This document shows, in pieces, positions 25,807 to 34,482 of a stretch of 64,000 nucleotides of DNA. This DNA comes from Arthrobacter sp. D5-1 (lineage in GTDB: Bacteria > Actinomycetota > Actinomycetes > Actinomycetales > Micrococcaceae). Where the stretch lies: assembly GCF_017357425.1 (NCBI RefSeq), contig NZ_CP014571.1, positions 2,542,001 through 2,606,000 on the forward strand, written 5' to 3'. The position numbers and the translations under genes were made by a program. The notes below the pieces were generated by a model that saw nothing but the letters and a program-made list of their open reading frames with translations, was not told the origin of the DNA and searched no databases. Numbering within the stretch: position 1 is the first letter of the stretch; the number at the start of each line of letters is the position of its first letter.

Positions 25807-26148
25807 ATGGACAATTTTCCGACGGATGATCCGTCGGCTACCAAGGGAGCTGGGTTGCCGGAGCAGAAGGCTATTGTTGCCGCGGAAATCGGATTGCACG
25901 CTCGTGCTGCAGCTGTATTCGTCCGCGCAGTTACTGACACCGGCCTGCCGGTCACCATTCGCAAGCACGACGGGCAACCTGTTGATGCACGCTCACTGCT
26001 CGAAGTGATGACGGAGGACTTCGGACACGGCTGCGAAGTACTTCTGGAAGTCGCTCCAGACGCGCTCCTCAGCGGACAAACCGTTCCTGAAGTTGAGAGT
26101 GCTTTGACCGCTCTTTCGGCCGTCCTTGGGGCCACAGAGGCGCGCTGA
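25807..26148 (+). CDS. ptsH: HPr-family phosphocarrier protein
   Basis: Phosphorelay protein of the sugar phosphotransferase system. 113 residues; classic HPr has about 88, and the excess is an N-terminal tail of about 18 residues. Phosphorylated histidine: His31 in GLHARAA, where the usual Pro after HAR is Ala. Ser63 in DARSLLEV occupies the regulatory serine position. The ATG at 25807 follows AGGGAG; starting further downstream would shorten the tail but has no good site. No EI or EII gene is adjacent. A DasR-type site lies upstream. Confidence 0.87.
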   Translation: MDNFPTDDPSATKGAGLPEQKAIVAAEIGLHARAAAVFVRAVTDTGLPVTIRKHDGQPVDARSLLEVMTEDFGHGCEVLLEVAPDALLSGQTVPEVESALTALSAVLGATEAR

Positions 26149-26165
26149 GCCCCTATTCAGAAATA

Positions 26166-26201
26166 AGAAATGGGCCCCACCTTCCGGTGGGGCCCATTTC
26201 T
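26166..26201. terminator. Rho-independent terminator
   Basis: A perfect 16-bp stem (AGAAATGGGCCCCACC and its complement) with the loop TTCC, A/T-rich at the outer ends. It ends both ptsH and, on the minus strand, the cta operon. Confidence 0.9.
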
Positions 26202-26220
26202 GTGTGCTCGTAGCTGGCTG

Positions 26221-26622
26221 CTAGTGCGCGTGGTCGCCGCGGCTGTATTCGAAGACCCAGCCAACCAATGCCACGAGGGCGAGGCCGCCGGCGACGTATG
26301 TCACCCAGAAGCCAATGGCGAGGCCAAGGAATCCACCGGCACAAGCGAGGCCCAGAACCAGCGGCCACCAGCTCCAAGGGCTGAAGTGCCCTTGCTCGCC
26401 GGCGCCTTCGTGGATCTCGGCGTCGGGACGGTCTTCGGGTCGAAGACCGATCCGCTTACCGGTGAAACCAAGATATGCACCGATCATGCCCGCCAAGCCA
26501 CCGACAAGGAGGATGCCCAAGACACCAACCCACTCGGACCATTCAGTCAGGAATCCGTAGGCGATAGCCACGGGGACGAAGAAGAAGACTCCGGCTCCAA
26601 AGAGCCACGATTCGATTTTCAC
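26221..26622 (-). CDS. ctaF: Cytochrome c oxidase subunit 4
   Basis: Actinobacterial oxidase subunit IV, 133 residues with four hydrophobic segments in two pairs (about 5-25, 32-52 and 86-105, 106-126), separated by a charged loop with [20 protein letters not shown]. It begins MKIESWLFG, typical for the family. The start overlaps the ctaD stop by four bases, so it is coupled to ctaD. It stabilises the aa3 oxidase. Confidence 0.93.
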   Translation of the reverse strand: MKIESWLFGAGVFFFVPVAIAYGFLTEWSEWVGVLGILLVGGLAGMIGAYLGFTGKRIGLRPEDRPDAEIHEGAGEQGHFSPWSWWPLVLGLACAGGFLGLAIGFWVTYVAGGLALVALVGWVFEYSRGDHAH

Positions 26623-28343
26623 TTACTCACGTCCTTCTGGTCGGCATTACCCAAAACAGCTGCTGCAGGCGACGGGGCCTCGGCAGTGTGGACCTGTGCC
26701 AACTCTGGGTGGTGCAGGTCCAGTGCCGGGCGCTCCGAACGGATACGCGGCAAGGAAGTGAAGTTGTGACGCGGCGGCGGGCAGGACGTTGCCCACTCCA
26801 GCGAAGCGCCGAAGCCCCACGGATCATCCACTTCTACCTTCTTGTTGCTGCGCCACGTGATGTAGACGTTCCAGAAGAACGGCAGGAGCGAAGCACCCAG
26901 GACGAAGGAGGAGATGGTGGAGAACTGGTTCATCCAGGTGAAGTTATCCTGCGGCATGTAGTCGGCGTAACGACGCGGCATACCCTCAACACCCAACCAG
27001 TGCTGGATCAGGAACGTGCCGTGGAAGCCGAGGAACAGGAGCCAGAAGTGAATCTTGCCAAGGCGCTCGTTGAGCATCTTGCCTGTCCACTTGGGCCACC
27101 AGAAGTAGAACCCTGCGAACATGGCGAACACGACCGTACCGAACACCACGTAGTGGAAGTGGGCCACCACGAAGTAGGAGTCGGAAACGTGGAAGTCAAG
27201 CGGCGGCGAGGCCAGGATGATGCCGGTGAGACCACCGAAGAGGAATGTCACCAGGAAGCCGATGCTCCAAAGCATGGGCGTTTCAAACGTGATGGAACCC
27301 TGCCACAAGGTGCCGATCCAGTTGAAGAACTTCACGCCGGTGGGCACTGCGATCAACATGGTCATGAAGGCGAAGAACGGCAGCAGCACAGAACCGGTCA
27401 CGTACATGTGGTGTGCCCACACGGTGACGGACAGCGCCGCAATGGCGATGGTTGCGTAGACAAGACCCTTGTAGCCGAAGATCGGCTTGCGGCTGAAGAC
27501 CGGGAAGATCTCCGAAACGATGCCGAAGAACGGCAGCGCGATGATGTACACCTCGGGGTGCCCGAAGAACCAGAACAGGTGCTGCCAGAGGACTGCACCG
27601 CCATTCTCGGGGTCGAAGATGTGGGCACCGAAGCGTCGGTCGGCGCCAAGGGCGAACAAGGCAGCTGCCAGCGGCGGGAAGGCCATCAGGACCAGGATTG
27701 CCGTGACCAGCGTGTTCCAGGTGAAAATCGGCATACGCCACATGGTCATGCCCGGGGCACGCATGCAGATGATGGTGGTGATGAAGTTGACGGCACCAAG
27801 GATGGTTCCGAACCCGGAAAGGGCCAGGCCGAAGACCCACAGGTCACCACCTACGCCAGGGCTGAAGGTGGTGTTCGACAACGGCGCATAAGCGAACCAG
27901 CCGAAGGAAGCCGCTCCCTGGGGGGTGATGAAGCCCGAGACTGCGATGGTCGAACCGAAGAGGAAGAACCAGAAAGCCAGCGCGTTCAGACGCGGGAAGG
28001 CGACATCGGGGGCGCCGATCTGCAACGGCATAATGACGTTCGCGAAGCCGGCAAACAGCGGCGTTGCGAACATCAGGAGCATGACGGTGCCGTGCATCGT
28101 GAACATCTGGTTGTACTGCTCTTTGGTCTGCAGGATCTGCATACCGGGTTCAAACAGTTCAGCGCGGATCAGCAACGCCATGACGCCACCGAGGCAGAAG
28201 AACACGAAGGACGCGATCAGATACATGTACCCGATGGTCTTGTGGTCCGTGGAGGTAATCCAGTTGACGACGATGCGCCCCTTGGACTTAGGAACTACGG
28301 GGGCTTCTAGGACCCCCGGTGCGGATTGAGTGTACGTAGCCAC
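26619..28343 (-). CDS. ctaD: Cytochrome c oxidase subunit I
   Basis: Catalytic, proton-pumping subunit of the aa3 oxidase with heme a and the heme a3-CuB centre. 574 residues with about 12 helices. Seen: [10 protein letters not shown] (low-spin heme ligand), [20 protein letters not shown] (CuB His and the cross-linked Tyr region), WAHHMYVTG (two CuB His) and [10 protein letters not shown] (a3 and a ligands). GTG start at 28343 after GGGGAG. It follows ctaC by about 10 bases, in the order ctaC-ctaD-ctaF. Confidence 0.97.
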   Translation of the reverse strand: MATYTQSAPGVLEAPVVPKSKGRIVVNWITSTDHKTIGYMYLIASFVFFCLGGVMALLIRAELFEPGMQILQTKEQYNQMFTMHGTVMLLMFATPLFAGFANVIMPLQIGAPDVAFPRLNALAFWFFLFGSTIAVSGFITPQGAASFGWFAYAPLSNTTFSPGVGGDLWVFGLALSGFGTILGAVNFITTIICMRAPGMTMWRMPIFTWNTLVTAILVLMAFPPLAAALFALGADRRFGAHIFDPENGGAVLWQHLFWFFGHPEVYIIALPFFGIVSEIFPVFSRKPIFGYKGLVYATIAIAALSVTVWAHHMYVTGSVLLPFFAFMTMLIAVPTGVKFFNWIGTLWQGSITFETPMLWSIGFLVTFLFGGLTGIILASPPLDFHVSDSYFVVAHFHYVVFGTVVFAMFAGFYFWWPKWTGKMLNERLGKIHFWLLFLGFHGTFLIQHWLGVEGMPRRYADYMPQDNFTWMNQFSTISSFVLGASLLPFFWNVYITWRSNKKVEVDDPWGFGASLEWATSCPPPRHNFTSLPRIRSERPALDLHHPELAQVHTAEAPSPAAAVLGNADQKDVSK

Positions 28344-28353
28344 GTCGCTCCCC

Positions 28354-29226
28354 TTACTTGGTTTCGTTCAGGTTCGGGTTGCGGTCGTATTCCGCACCGA
28401 GGAGGCCCGTGTTGCCTTCCTGGCGAAGCTTGTCCATGTGGGCCTGGAACTCAGACTCGGAGACAACCTTGACGCGGAAGAGCATTTCGGAGTGGTATTC
28501 ACCGCAGAGTTCGGCACACTTACCATCGAAGGTGCCCTCCTTTGTGGGGGTGAACCTGATGTAGTTCGTCTTGCCGGGGATCATGTCGCGCTTCTGAAGG
28601 AAGGCGGGAACCCAGAATGAGTGGATGACGTCGCGGGAGTTCAGCTCCAGGTCCACGGACTTGCCAACCGGCAAGTACAGGGTGGGGAGCAGTTCCTTGT
28701 TGACCTCATTGCCGGTCAGGTGAGCCTGGACGCCGGCCTCGTGGAGGTCTTCATTGATGACCTCACCCTTTTTGTAGTTGAAGTCCCAGGCCCACTGCTT
28801 GCCGCGGACGTCAACAACGACGTCGGCCGGCTGCGAGCGGTCATCGATCGCGCGCTGGTCCTGGTCGGTGAAGTAGAAGAACACCAGCACCATGAAGAGC
28901 GGAATGGTCAAGTAGAAGACCTCAAGCGGCAGGTTGTAGCTGAGCTGCTTGGGGAATCCCGTGGTGCCCTTGCGGCGACGGTAAGCGATGATGCACCAGA
29001 CCAGAAGGCCCCACGTGATAATACCGACTGCCAAGGCGGCGATCCATGAGTTGACCCAGAGGTCCATGATCCGGTCAGTGTGGTTGGTCGTGCCGCGCTC
29101 TGTAGGCAGCCAACCCTTCTCTACCTCTGGTGAACATCCGGTCAAAACCAACGCGCCGGCTAGTGCCAAGCCAGTGATCGATGTGATCTTTATGCGTCGG
29201 CTGCCGGTTCGGTTCTGCGAACTCAC
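28354..29226 (-). CDS. ctaC: Cytochrome c oxidase subunit II (lipoprotein)
   Basis: CuA subunit of the aa3 oxidase, 290 residues. Signal peptide with lipobox LTGC (Cys31), two membrane helices (about 55-80 and 100-120), and a cupredoxin domain whose C-terminal CuA motif is [12 protein letters not shown]. The GTG at 29226 follows GAGGAAGGG; the frame is open further upstream. A lipid-anchored subunit II is usual in actinobacteria. First gene of the ctaCDF operon. Confidence 0.95.
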   Translation of the reverse strand: MSSQNRTGSRRIKITSITGLALAGALVLTGCSPEVEKGWLPTERGTTNHTDRIMDLWVNSWIAALAVGIITWGLLVWCIIAYRRRKGTTGFPKQLSYNLPLEVFYLTIPLFMVLVFFYFTDQDQRAIDDRSQPADVVVDVRGKQWAWDFNYKKGEVINEDLHEAGVQAHLTGNEVNKELLPTLYLPVGKSVDLELNSRDVIHSFWVPAFLQKRDMIPGKTNYIRFTPTKEGTFDGKCAELCGEYHSEMLFRVKVVSESEFQAHMDKLRQEGNTGLLGAEYDRNPNLNETK

Positions 29227-29409
29227 AGACGGCCCTTCCTCTTGTTGCTGTCTCCCGGCAGGCCGAAGGCCCACCGGGCACACTAAAAGTTTTACTACCC
29301 GATGTAGAGCTTACCGCTATCAAGCGGTTTTCGCGCACATGTCAGCGCCGTGGCTCCGAATGGTTTTAAACCCACCCGGAGTGGCGCCGACATGCGGCGA
29401 TGGCTCACA

Positions 29410-29799
29410 TCAGTGGAACGAATCGCCGCAGGCGCAAGACCCGCCGGCGTTCGGGTTGTCGATGGTGAAGCCCTGCTTCGAAATGGTGTCCTCGAAGTCG
29501 ATGCTGGCACCGCTGAGGTACGGAACGCTCATCTTGTCGACAACAACTTCAACGCCGTCGTAGTCCCGTACGGCATCCCCATCAAGCAGTCGCTCGTCGA
29601 AGTAGAGCTGGTAGATCAGTCCGGAGCAACCTCCAGGCTGGACTGCAACGCGCAGCCGAAGGTCGGTGCGCCCTTCCTGTTCCAGAAGGCTGCGGACCTT
29701 GCCTGCGGCGACGTCGGTCAGATTGACCTCGTGCGTGGCCAACCCGTCGTTGGCGACGAGCTGTTCTCCGGTGCTGTTTTCGTTGGTTGCAGTGCTCAT
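29410..29799 (-). CDS. erpA: Iron-sulfur cluster insertion/assembly protein (HesB/IscA family)
   Basis: A-type Fe-S carrier, 129 residues. The three conserved cysteines are present: Cys58 in GGCSG and the pair in the C-terminal SCACGDSF (Cys122, Cys124). The first 25 residues are a variable polar lead. It passes Fe-S clusters to apoproteins; the Rieske protein encoded nearby is a possible client (inference). The paralog name (ErpA or IscA) is uncertain. It lies 183 bases from ctaC. Confidence 0.88.
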   Translation of the reverse strand: MSTATNENSTGEQLVANDGLATHEVNLTDVAAGKVRSLLEQEGRTDLRLRVAVQPGGCSGLIYQLYFDERLLDGDAVRDYDGVEVVVDKMSVPYLSGASIDFEDTISKQGFTIDNPNAGGSCACGDSFH

Positions 29800-29975
29800 T
29801 GGCCTACCTTCTTATGAAGCTCCTGGCGGCGGCGCCGGAACGCTGCCTGCCCTTACCCAAATTACCTACGGGTTATACCTAATGCTACGTCGCGCAGACG
29901 CTTAGCTATAACTCCTGTCGTAACCACCGACAGCATTTGGTTGTTCCCGGCGCGCCGCCAAGGACTAATCCGACA

Positions 29976-31409
29976 CTAGCCCCTGAGTCCTTCAGCATTC
30001 AGCCTGGCCAGCATCAGGGCTTCAGCCAGCACGGCATGCCGGAAATCGCCGATGTGCAGGGATTCGTTGGCGCTATGTGCGCGGGAATCAGGGTCCTCTA
30101 CTCCCGTCACAAGGATCTGCACGTCCGGATACACATCCATGAGGTCCGCAATGAACGGAATGGAACCGCCAATTCCCATTTCCACTGGTTGTACACCCCA
30201 CGATTCGCCCAGCGCCCAAAGGGCTACCCTTGCAGCCGCTGAAGATGTGTCGGTGGAAAAGGCGTTGCCGCGCTCCCCCGGCGTAAACGTCACTTTGGCA
30301 CCAAACGGTGCATGTGATTCGACGTGGGTCTTCAGGGCATCCATCGCGGACCCTGGGTCCTGCCCTGGGGCCAACCGCATGCTGAACTTTGCCCGGGCGG
30401 CCGGAATCAGTGTGTTGGACGCAACATCAACGGACGGGACGTCCATACCGATGATGGACAGCGCGGGCTTGGTCCAGAGTCGGGAGGCGATGGTCCCGCT
30501 GCCGGCGAGTTTCACGCCGTCGAGCACTGACGCATCAGTGCGGTAGTCCTCTTCGGCAAGGTCCACGGCTACGTCGTCACGGGCCACCAGGCCCGCAACC
30601 GCGACGTTGCCCTCGTCGTCATGCAGGGTGGCGATGAGCCGTGAAAGGAGGGTGGGAGCATCCAGCACAGGTCCACCAAACATGCCGGAGTGGACTGCAT
30701 GGTCCAGGACACGCACCTCGAAAGTCCCGTCCACGAGTCCCCGAAGGCTGGTGGTGAGGGCCGGAACGCCGACTTTCCAGTTGCTGGAATCAGCTACAAC
30801 AATGACATCGGCCCGCAGGAGCTCCTGATGTTCCTCCAGGAAAGTACGGAACGTGGGCGAGCCTGCCTCTTCCTCGCCTTCGAAGAAGAAGGTCACGCCG
30901 AGCCCGAACCCGTCACCCAGAACTTGGGTCACGGCGCTGTAGGCGGCCAGGTGCGCCATGATTCCTGCTTTATCGTCAGCCGCCCCGCGGCCGTACAGCC
31001 GGCCCTCGCGCTCCTCAGCCACAAAGGGCTCGGAGTTCCAGAGGCTCCGGTCCCCCGGTGGCTGAACATCATGGTGGGCGTACAGCAGGATGGTCGGCTT
31101 GCCGTCCGCGGCAGGACGGCGCGCGACGACGGCAGGGCCACCGGGGGTGCCGTCGGCTTTGTCGCACCGCAATACCCGGACGTCTTCCATGCCCGCGGCC
31201 TTGACCAAGGCAGCGACTGCATCGGCGCTGCGGTCCAGTTCGTTCGGGTCGAAACTTGCCCACGCAATGCCCGGAATGCTCACGAGGTGCTTGAGGGACG
31301 CCAGGGTGGTGTCGAAGGAATCGTTGACTGCCCGGGACAGTTCCTCCACTGGAGTATTGCCGGCGTGCCCTTGCTTGTGCTGCGGGATCTCCGCATGTGC
31401 TGAAGTCAT
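29976..31409 (-). CDS. M20-family dipeptidase
   Basis: Zinc metallopeptidase of the M20 family (PepV/carnosinase-like dipeptidases), 477 residues. Metal and catalytic motifs: YAHHDVQPPG (His ligand and Asp), GRGAADDKAG (bridging Asp), FFFEGEEEAGSP (catalytic Glu and metal Glu), and the C-terminal DSRAHSANESLHIGDF (His ligand). A dimerisation domain lies between. ATG at 31409, or GTG two codons earlier. Cytoplasmic; it probably hydrolyses dipeptides or related amides. Confidence 0.9.
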   Translation of the reverse strand: MTSAHAEIPQHKQGHAGNTPVEELSRAVNDSFDTTLASLKHLVSIPGIAWASFDPNELDRSADAVAALVKAAGMEDVRVLRCDKADGTPGGPAVVARRPAADGKPTILLYAHHDVQPPGDRSLWNSEPFVAEEREGRLYGRGAADDKAGIMAHLAAYSAVTQVLGDGFGLGVTFFFEGEEEAGSPTFRTFLEEHQELLRADVIVVADSSNWKVGVPALTTSLRGLVDGTFEVRVLDHAVHSGMFGGPVLDAPTLLSRLIATLHDDEGNVAVAGLVARDDVAVDLAEEDYRTDASVLDGVKLAGSGTIASRLWTKPALSIIGMDVPSVDVASNTLIPAARAKFSMRLAPGQDPGSAMDALKTHVESHAPFGAKVTFTPGERGNAFSTDTSSAAARVALWALGESWGVQPVEMGIGGSIPFIADLMDVYPDVQILVTGVEDPDSRAHSANESLHIGDFRHAVLAEALMLARLNAEGLRG

Positions 31410-31524
31410 GGCCACACTTTACCGCCGTGATTTGGGCGTCCACAGCAGGCGCGGCCACCCGCCGCTGGCCCCGGACGGCCGTCCACGTAACCTACGCCAC
31501 CTCCACGAGGGGTATTCTGTAGGG

Positions 31525-32118
31525 GTGTTCGGACGCAAAAAGGAAGAGCCCAGCGCTCAATCAGTAGTAGACCAGGCCTACGCCACCGCCACGGAGCCCG
31601 GTGCCGGAAAGGGCACCCCCACTCCCAAGCGGAAAGACCAGGAAGCAGCCCGTAAGCGCCCACTGGTTCCCAATGACCGCAAGGCCTCCAAGGCTGCGGA
31701 AAGGGTCGCCATCCAGGATCAGCGGCAGAAAATGCGGCAGGCGTTGGATACGGGTGACGAAAAATACCTGCCCCTCCGTGACAAGGGTCCCCAGAAGCGC
31801 TACACGCGTGACTACGTGGACGCACGGTTCAGCCTGGGTGAATACCTCATGTTCGGCGCCTTGCTGTTCGTGGTGATCTCCCTGATCATTCCGCCCACAA
31901 GCGCCGGCATCAGCTACGTCCTGGTTGGCTTCTGGATCATGTTCCTTGCCGTCTTCGTGGATGTTTTCATCCTGTCCCGCAAGCTCAGGAAGCGCCTCAC
32001 CGAGAAATTCGGCGAGGTGGAACGCGGTTCCGTCTGGTACGGCTGCATGCGCGCCCTTCAGTTCCGCAAGCTCCGCCTGCCCAAGCCGCAGGTGAAGCGC
32101 GGGCAGTACCCGGCCTAA
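31525..32118 (+). CDS. DUF3043 family membrane protein
   Basis: 197 residues. The first 110 are basic and polar (cytoplasmic, rich in Lys, Arg and Gln, probably partly helical), followed by two hydrophobic segments, EYLMFGALLFVVISLII and ISYVLVGFWIMFLAVFVDVFI, and a basic tail with ERGSVWYGCMRALQFRKLRLPKP. DUF3043 is found widely in actinobacteria and has no known function. The GTG at 31525 follows AGGGG. The frame extends far upstream over the opposite-strand peptidase gene, but that part is a shadow. Confidence 0.85.
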   Translation: MFGRKKEEPSAQSVVDQAYATATEPGAGKGTPTPKRKDQEAARKRPLVPNDRKASKAAERVAIQDQRQKMRQALDTGDEKYLPLRDKGPQKRYTRDYVDARFSLGEYLMFGALLFVVISLIIPPTSAGISYVLVGFWIMFLAVFVDVFILSRKLRKRLTEKFGEVERGSVWYGCMRALQFRKLRLPKPQVKRGQYPA

Positions 32119-32140
32119 GCGCCCCCACCCCTTCATCAAC

Positions 32141-32175
32141 AGGAAGACCCCGGACCAATGGTCCGGGGTCTTCCT
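32141..32175. terminator. Rho-independent terminator
   Basis: A perfect 16-bp stem (AGGAAGACCCCGGACC and its complement) with loop AAT and a T-rich end (TCTTCCTTAT). It lies between the DUF3043 gene and the convergent pyrD. Confidence 0.88.
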
Positions 32176-32205
32176 TATGGGCGCAGGGTCTTCCTTATAG
32201 GCGCA
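32166..32205. repeat. 20-bp tandem duplication at the end of the terminator
   Basis: Two adjacent copies of GGGTCTTCCTTATGGGCGCA (32166-32185 and 32186-32205) differ in one base (G to A). The first copy overlaps the right arm of the terminator, so the terminator's 3' side has been copied once. Confidence 0.8.
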
Positions 32206-32225
32206 CGGCACCAGGACGGTTGGGC

Positions 32226-33302
32226 CTAACGCGCCTTCTTACGGATCTTAACGAGGCCCCTGTTGATGCTGGAAGCCCAGAATGGACCCTCATACAGGAA
32301 CGCTGTGTAGCCCTGGACCAGTGTTGCGCCCGCTTCCAGGCGCTCTTGAACGTCCGAGGCGGTCTCCACTCCTCCTACCGCGATGAGCACGAGCTGGTCA
32401 CCCACGGCGTCCTTGAGCCTCCGCAGTACTTCAAGCGACCGCGTCTTTAGGGGTGCTCCCGACAATCCACCGGCACCCAGAGACTCCACCTTGGCGGCGT
32501 CCGAAACGAGCCCCTCCCGGGAAATGGTGGTGTTGGTGGCGATGATGCCGTCCAGCTTCAGGTCCAGCGCCAGCCGGGCGACGTCGTCGATGTCGTCATT
32601 GGACAGGTCAGGCGCAATCTTGACCAGCAGCGGAATATGCCGTCCGGCGGCTTCATCGGCGGCGTCGCCTACTGCCCTCAGCAGCGGCCGCAGGGACTCC
32701 ACGTTCTGCAGCAAACGAAGGCCGGGTGTGTTGGGAGAGCTGACATTGACCACCAGGTAATCTGCCGCGGGCGCCAGGCTGCGTGCACTCACGAGGTAAT
32801 CCTCAGTGGCGTCCTCGAGCTCAACCACTTTGGTCTTGCCGATGTTGACGCCGATGACGGGCCGGACGTCCGGGTGCTTCCTTTGCAGAGCAGCCCGCGC
32901 AGACTTGAGCCGGGGCGCAACGGCTGCTGCGCCGTCGTTGTTGAATCCCATCCGGTTAACCACCGCACGATCCTCAATCAGGCGGAACAACCGGGGCTTC
33001 TCATTGCCTGGCTGCGCCTGGCCGGTGATGGTACCCACCTCTACGTGGCCAAAGCCGAGTTCGGCCAGGGCTTCTATGCCGTGGCCTTCCTTGTCGAAAC
33101 CGGCCGCCAGGCCGAACGGGGATGGGAAGGTCAGGCCCAACGCCTCAGTCCGGAGCGAAGCGTCAGGGGCGGTCAGCCGGGCCAGGATCCGGCCGGCGCC
33201 CGAGCGATGTGCCGCCCGGATCCCTTGGAAGCCGATCTTGTGTGCCTTTTCGGCATCCATCCAGGAGAAGGCCAGCTTGAAGAATGTGGGGTAAACACGC
33301 AT
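32226..33302 (-). CDS. pyrD: Quinone-dependent dihydroorotate dehydrogenase
   Basis: Pyrimidine synthesis step 4: dihydroorotate to orotate, with FMN and the membrane quinone (class 2). 358 residues. Seen: [21 protein letters not shown] (the N-terminal membrane/quinone tunnel helix that marks class 2), [22 protein letters not shown] with the catalytic serine, and [12 protein letters not shown] in the FMN phosphate site. The ATG at 33302 begins the class 2 N-terminus. Electrons would enter the quinone pool that feeds the bc1 complex encoded in this window. Confidence 0.95.
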   Translation of the reverse strand: MRVYPTFFKLAFSWMDAEKAHKIGFQGIRAAHRSGAGRILARLTAPDASLRTEALGLTFPSPFGLAAGFDKEGHGIEALAELGFGHVEVGTITGQAQPGNEKPRLFRLIEDRAVVNRMGFNNDGAAAVAPRLKSARAALQRKHPDVRPVIGVNIGKTKVVELEDATEDYLVSARSLAPAADYLVVNVSSPNTPGLRLLQNVESLRPLLRAVGDAADEAAGRHIPLLVKIAPDLSNDDIDDVARLALDLKLDGIIATNTTISREGLVSDAAKVESLGAGGLSGAPLKTRSLEVLRRLKDAVGDQLVLIAVGGVETASDVQERLEAGATLVQGYTAFLYEGPFWASSINRGLVKIRKKAR

Positions 33303-33471
33303 GGTCCTAGTTTTCCGGTTTACGGACGACTCGCCAAACCCGTGACCGCCGATGCCGTCGGCATATACGCATCCCGCGGGCAAACAGTGACGCGGATCAT
33401 GGAAGTTATTCGACTTTCCTTGCCGACCTGCCACCGGGCGGGACGCCTCCGCCAGTGTCTAAGCTAAAGCC

Positions 33472-34482
33472 ATGGAGTGGACGGCTGACATCCTGGGTAC
33501 AGACTTCCAATCCTGTGGCGTTGATGCCACAGGACCTGACGGCGTGACCCGCCACGCCACCCTGATCCGCCACCGGGCAGAGCAAAGCGAATCCGGGGAT
33601 GCACCGAGGCGCTACGGCGCCGTCCTGTTTCTGCACGGGTGGAGCGACTACTTCTTCAATACCGAACTTGCCAGGTTCTGGGCCGGGCAGGGCTACGACT
33701 TTTACGCCCTTGACATGCACAACCATGGCCGGAGCCTGACGACGGACATGCCGGGGGGCTACGTGGCAAACCTGATGGACTATGACGCCGAAATCAACCA
33801 GGCACTGGACATCATCCGTCATCACACAGCCTCGACACCGGAAGGCAGCGTGACCCTGATGGGCCACTCGACCGGCGGGTTGGTGGCCGCATTGTGGGCA
33901 AGCCGCCACCCGGAATCCATTCAGTTCCTGATTCTCGACAGCCCGTGGTTGGAAATGCACGGCAGTTCATTGGTGCGGAGGGCTGCGCAGGCCATGGTGG
34001 CTCCCATAGCAAAGTTAAGGCCGGAAACCGTCCTGAAGCTGCCGGAGCGGGGTTTCTACTTCCGCAGCATCAGCAGTACCGCGGAGGGTGAATGGGCCCT
34101 GGACGAAAATTATCGTCCACCGTTGGCTTTCCCAGTCCGGGCCGGGTGGCTCAGTGCCGTATTTGCCGGGCATTCCCAAGTTGCCCGCGGGCTGAACCTC
34201 GAGGTGCCTGTCCTCGTCCTAACGTCTTCGGCCAGCGCCAATGGCATGGTGTGGCAGGAGTCAATGCGCCGTTCGGATGCCGTGCTGGATGTTGGGGTTA
34301 TTGCGCTCAGAGCCATGGCGCTGGGCCGGAGCGTCACTCTGGAACGCATCGACGGCGGCCTCCACGACGTCTTCCTCTCCGCACCAGCAGTGCGGAAAGA
34401 CGCCTATGCGCGGCTTGCGCGGTGGATCAAGGGATTCATGCAGAACGATGTGACGGCAGAGCGGCAGGAAGGGGACCAATGA
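33472..34482 (+). CDS. Alpha/beta hydrolase (first of a coupled pair)
   Basis: Serine hydrolase of the Hydrolase_4/monoacylglycerol-lipase type, 336 residues. Nucleophile motif GHSTGG with Ser, oxyanion segment FLHGWSDYF, and the C-terminal GGLHDVFLS with the catalytic His. No signal peptide, so cytoplasmic. It is a paralog of the next gene; both share HATLIR, LHGW-DYF, DSPWLE/NSPWLE, GSSLVR and LHDVFLS. Natural substrate unknown: an ester or lysophospholipid is likely for the fold. Its stop overlaps the next start (ATGA). Confidence 0.85.
   Translation: MEWTADILGTDFQSCGVDATGPDGVTRHATLIRHRAEQSESGDAPRRYGAVLFLHGWSDYFFNTELARFWAGQGYDFYALDMHNHGRSLTTDMPGGYVANLMDYDAEINQALDIIRHHTASTPEGSVTLMGHSTGGLVAALWASRHPESIQFLILDSPWLEMHGSSLVRRAAQAMVAPIAKLRPETVLKLPERGFYFRSISSTAEGEWALDENYRPPLAFPVRAGWLSAVFAGHSQVARGLNLEVPVLVLTSSASANGMVWQESMRRSDAVLDVGVIALRAMALGRSVTLERIDGGLHDVFLSAPAVRKDAYARLARWIKGFMQNDVTAERQEGDQ

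Noticed and set aside
26688..28310. Plus-strand frame of 540 codons opposite ctaD
   Set aside because: Exactly mirrors a highly conserved oxidase gene; product rich in Glu, His and Gln with no family signs.
31090..31524. 145-codon upstream extension of the DUF3043 frame
   Set aside because: Overlaps the opposite-strand M20 peptidase; the family sequence starts at GTG 31525, which has a ribosome-binding site.
34092..34478. 129-codon upstream extension of the second hydrolase frame
   Set aside because: Overlaps the first hydrolase in another frame; the ATG at 34479 with its GGAAGGGG site and ATGA overlap is far better.
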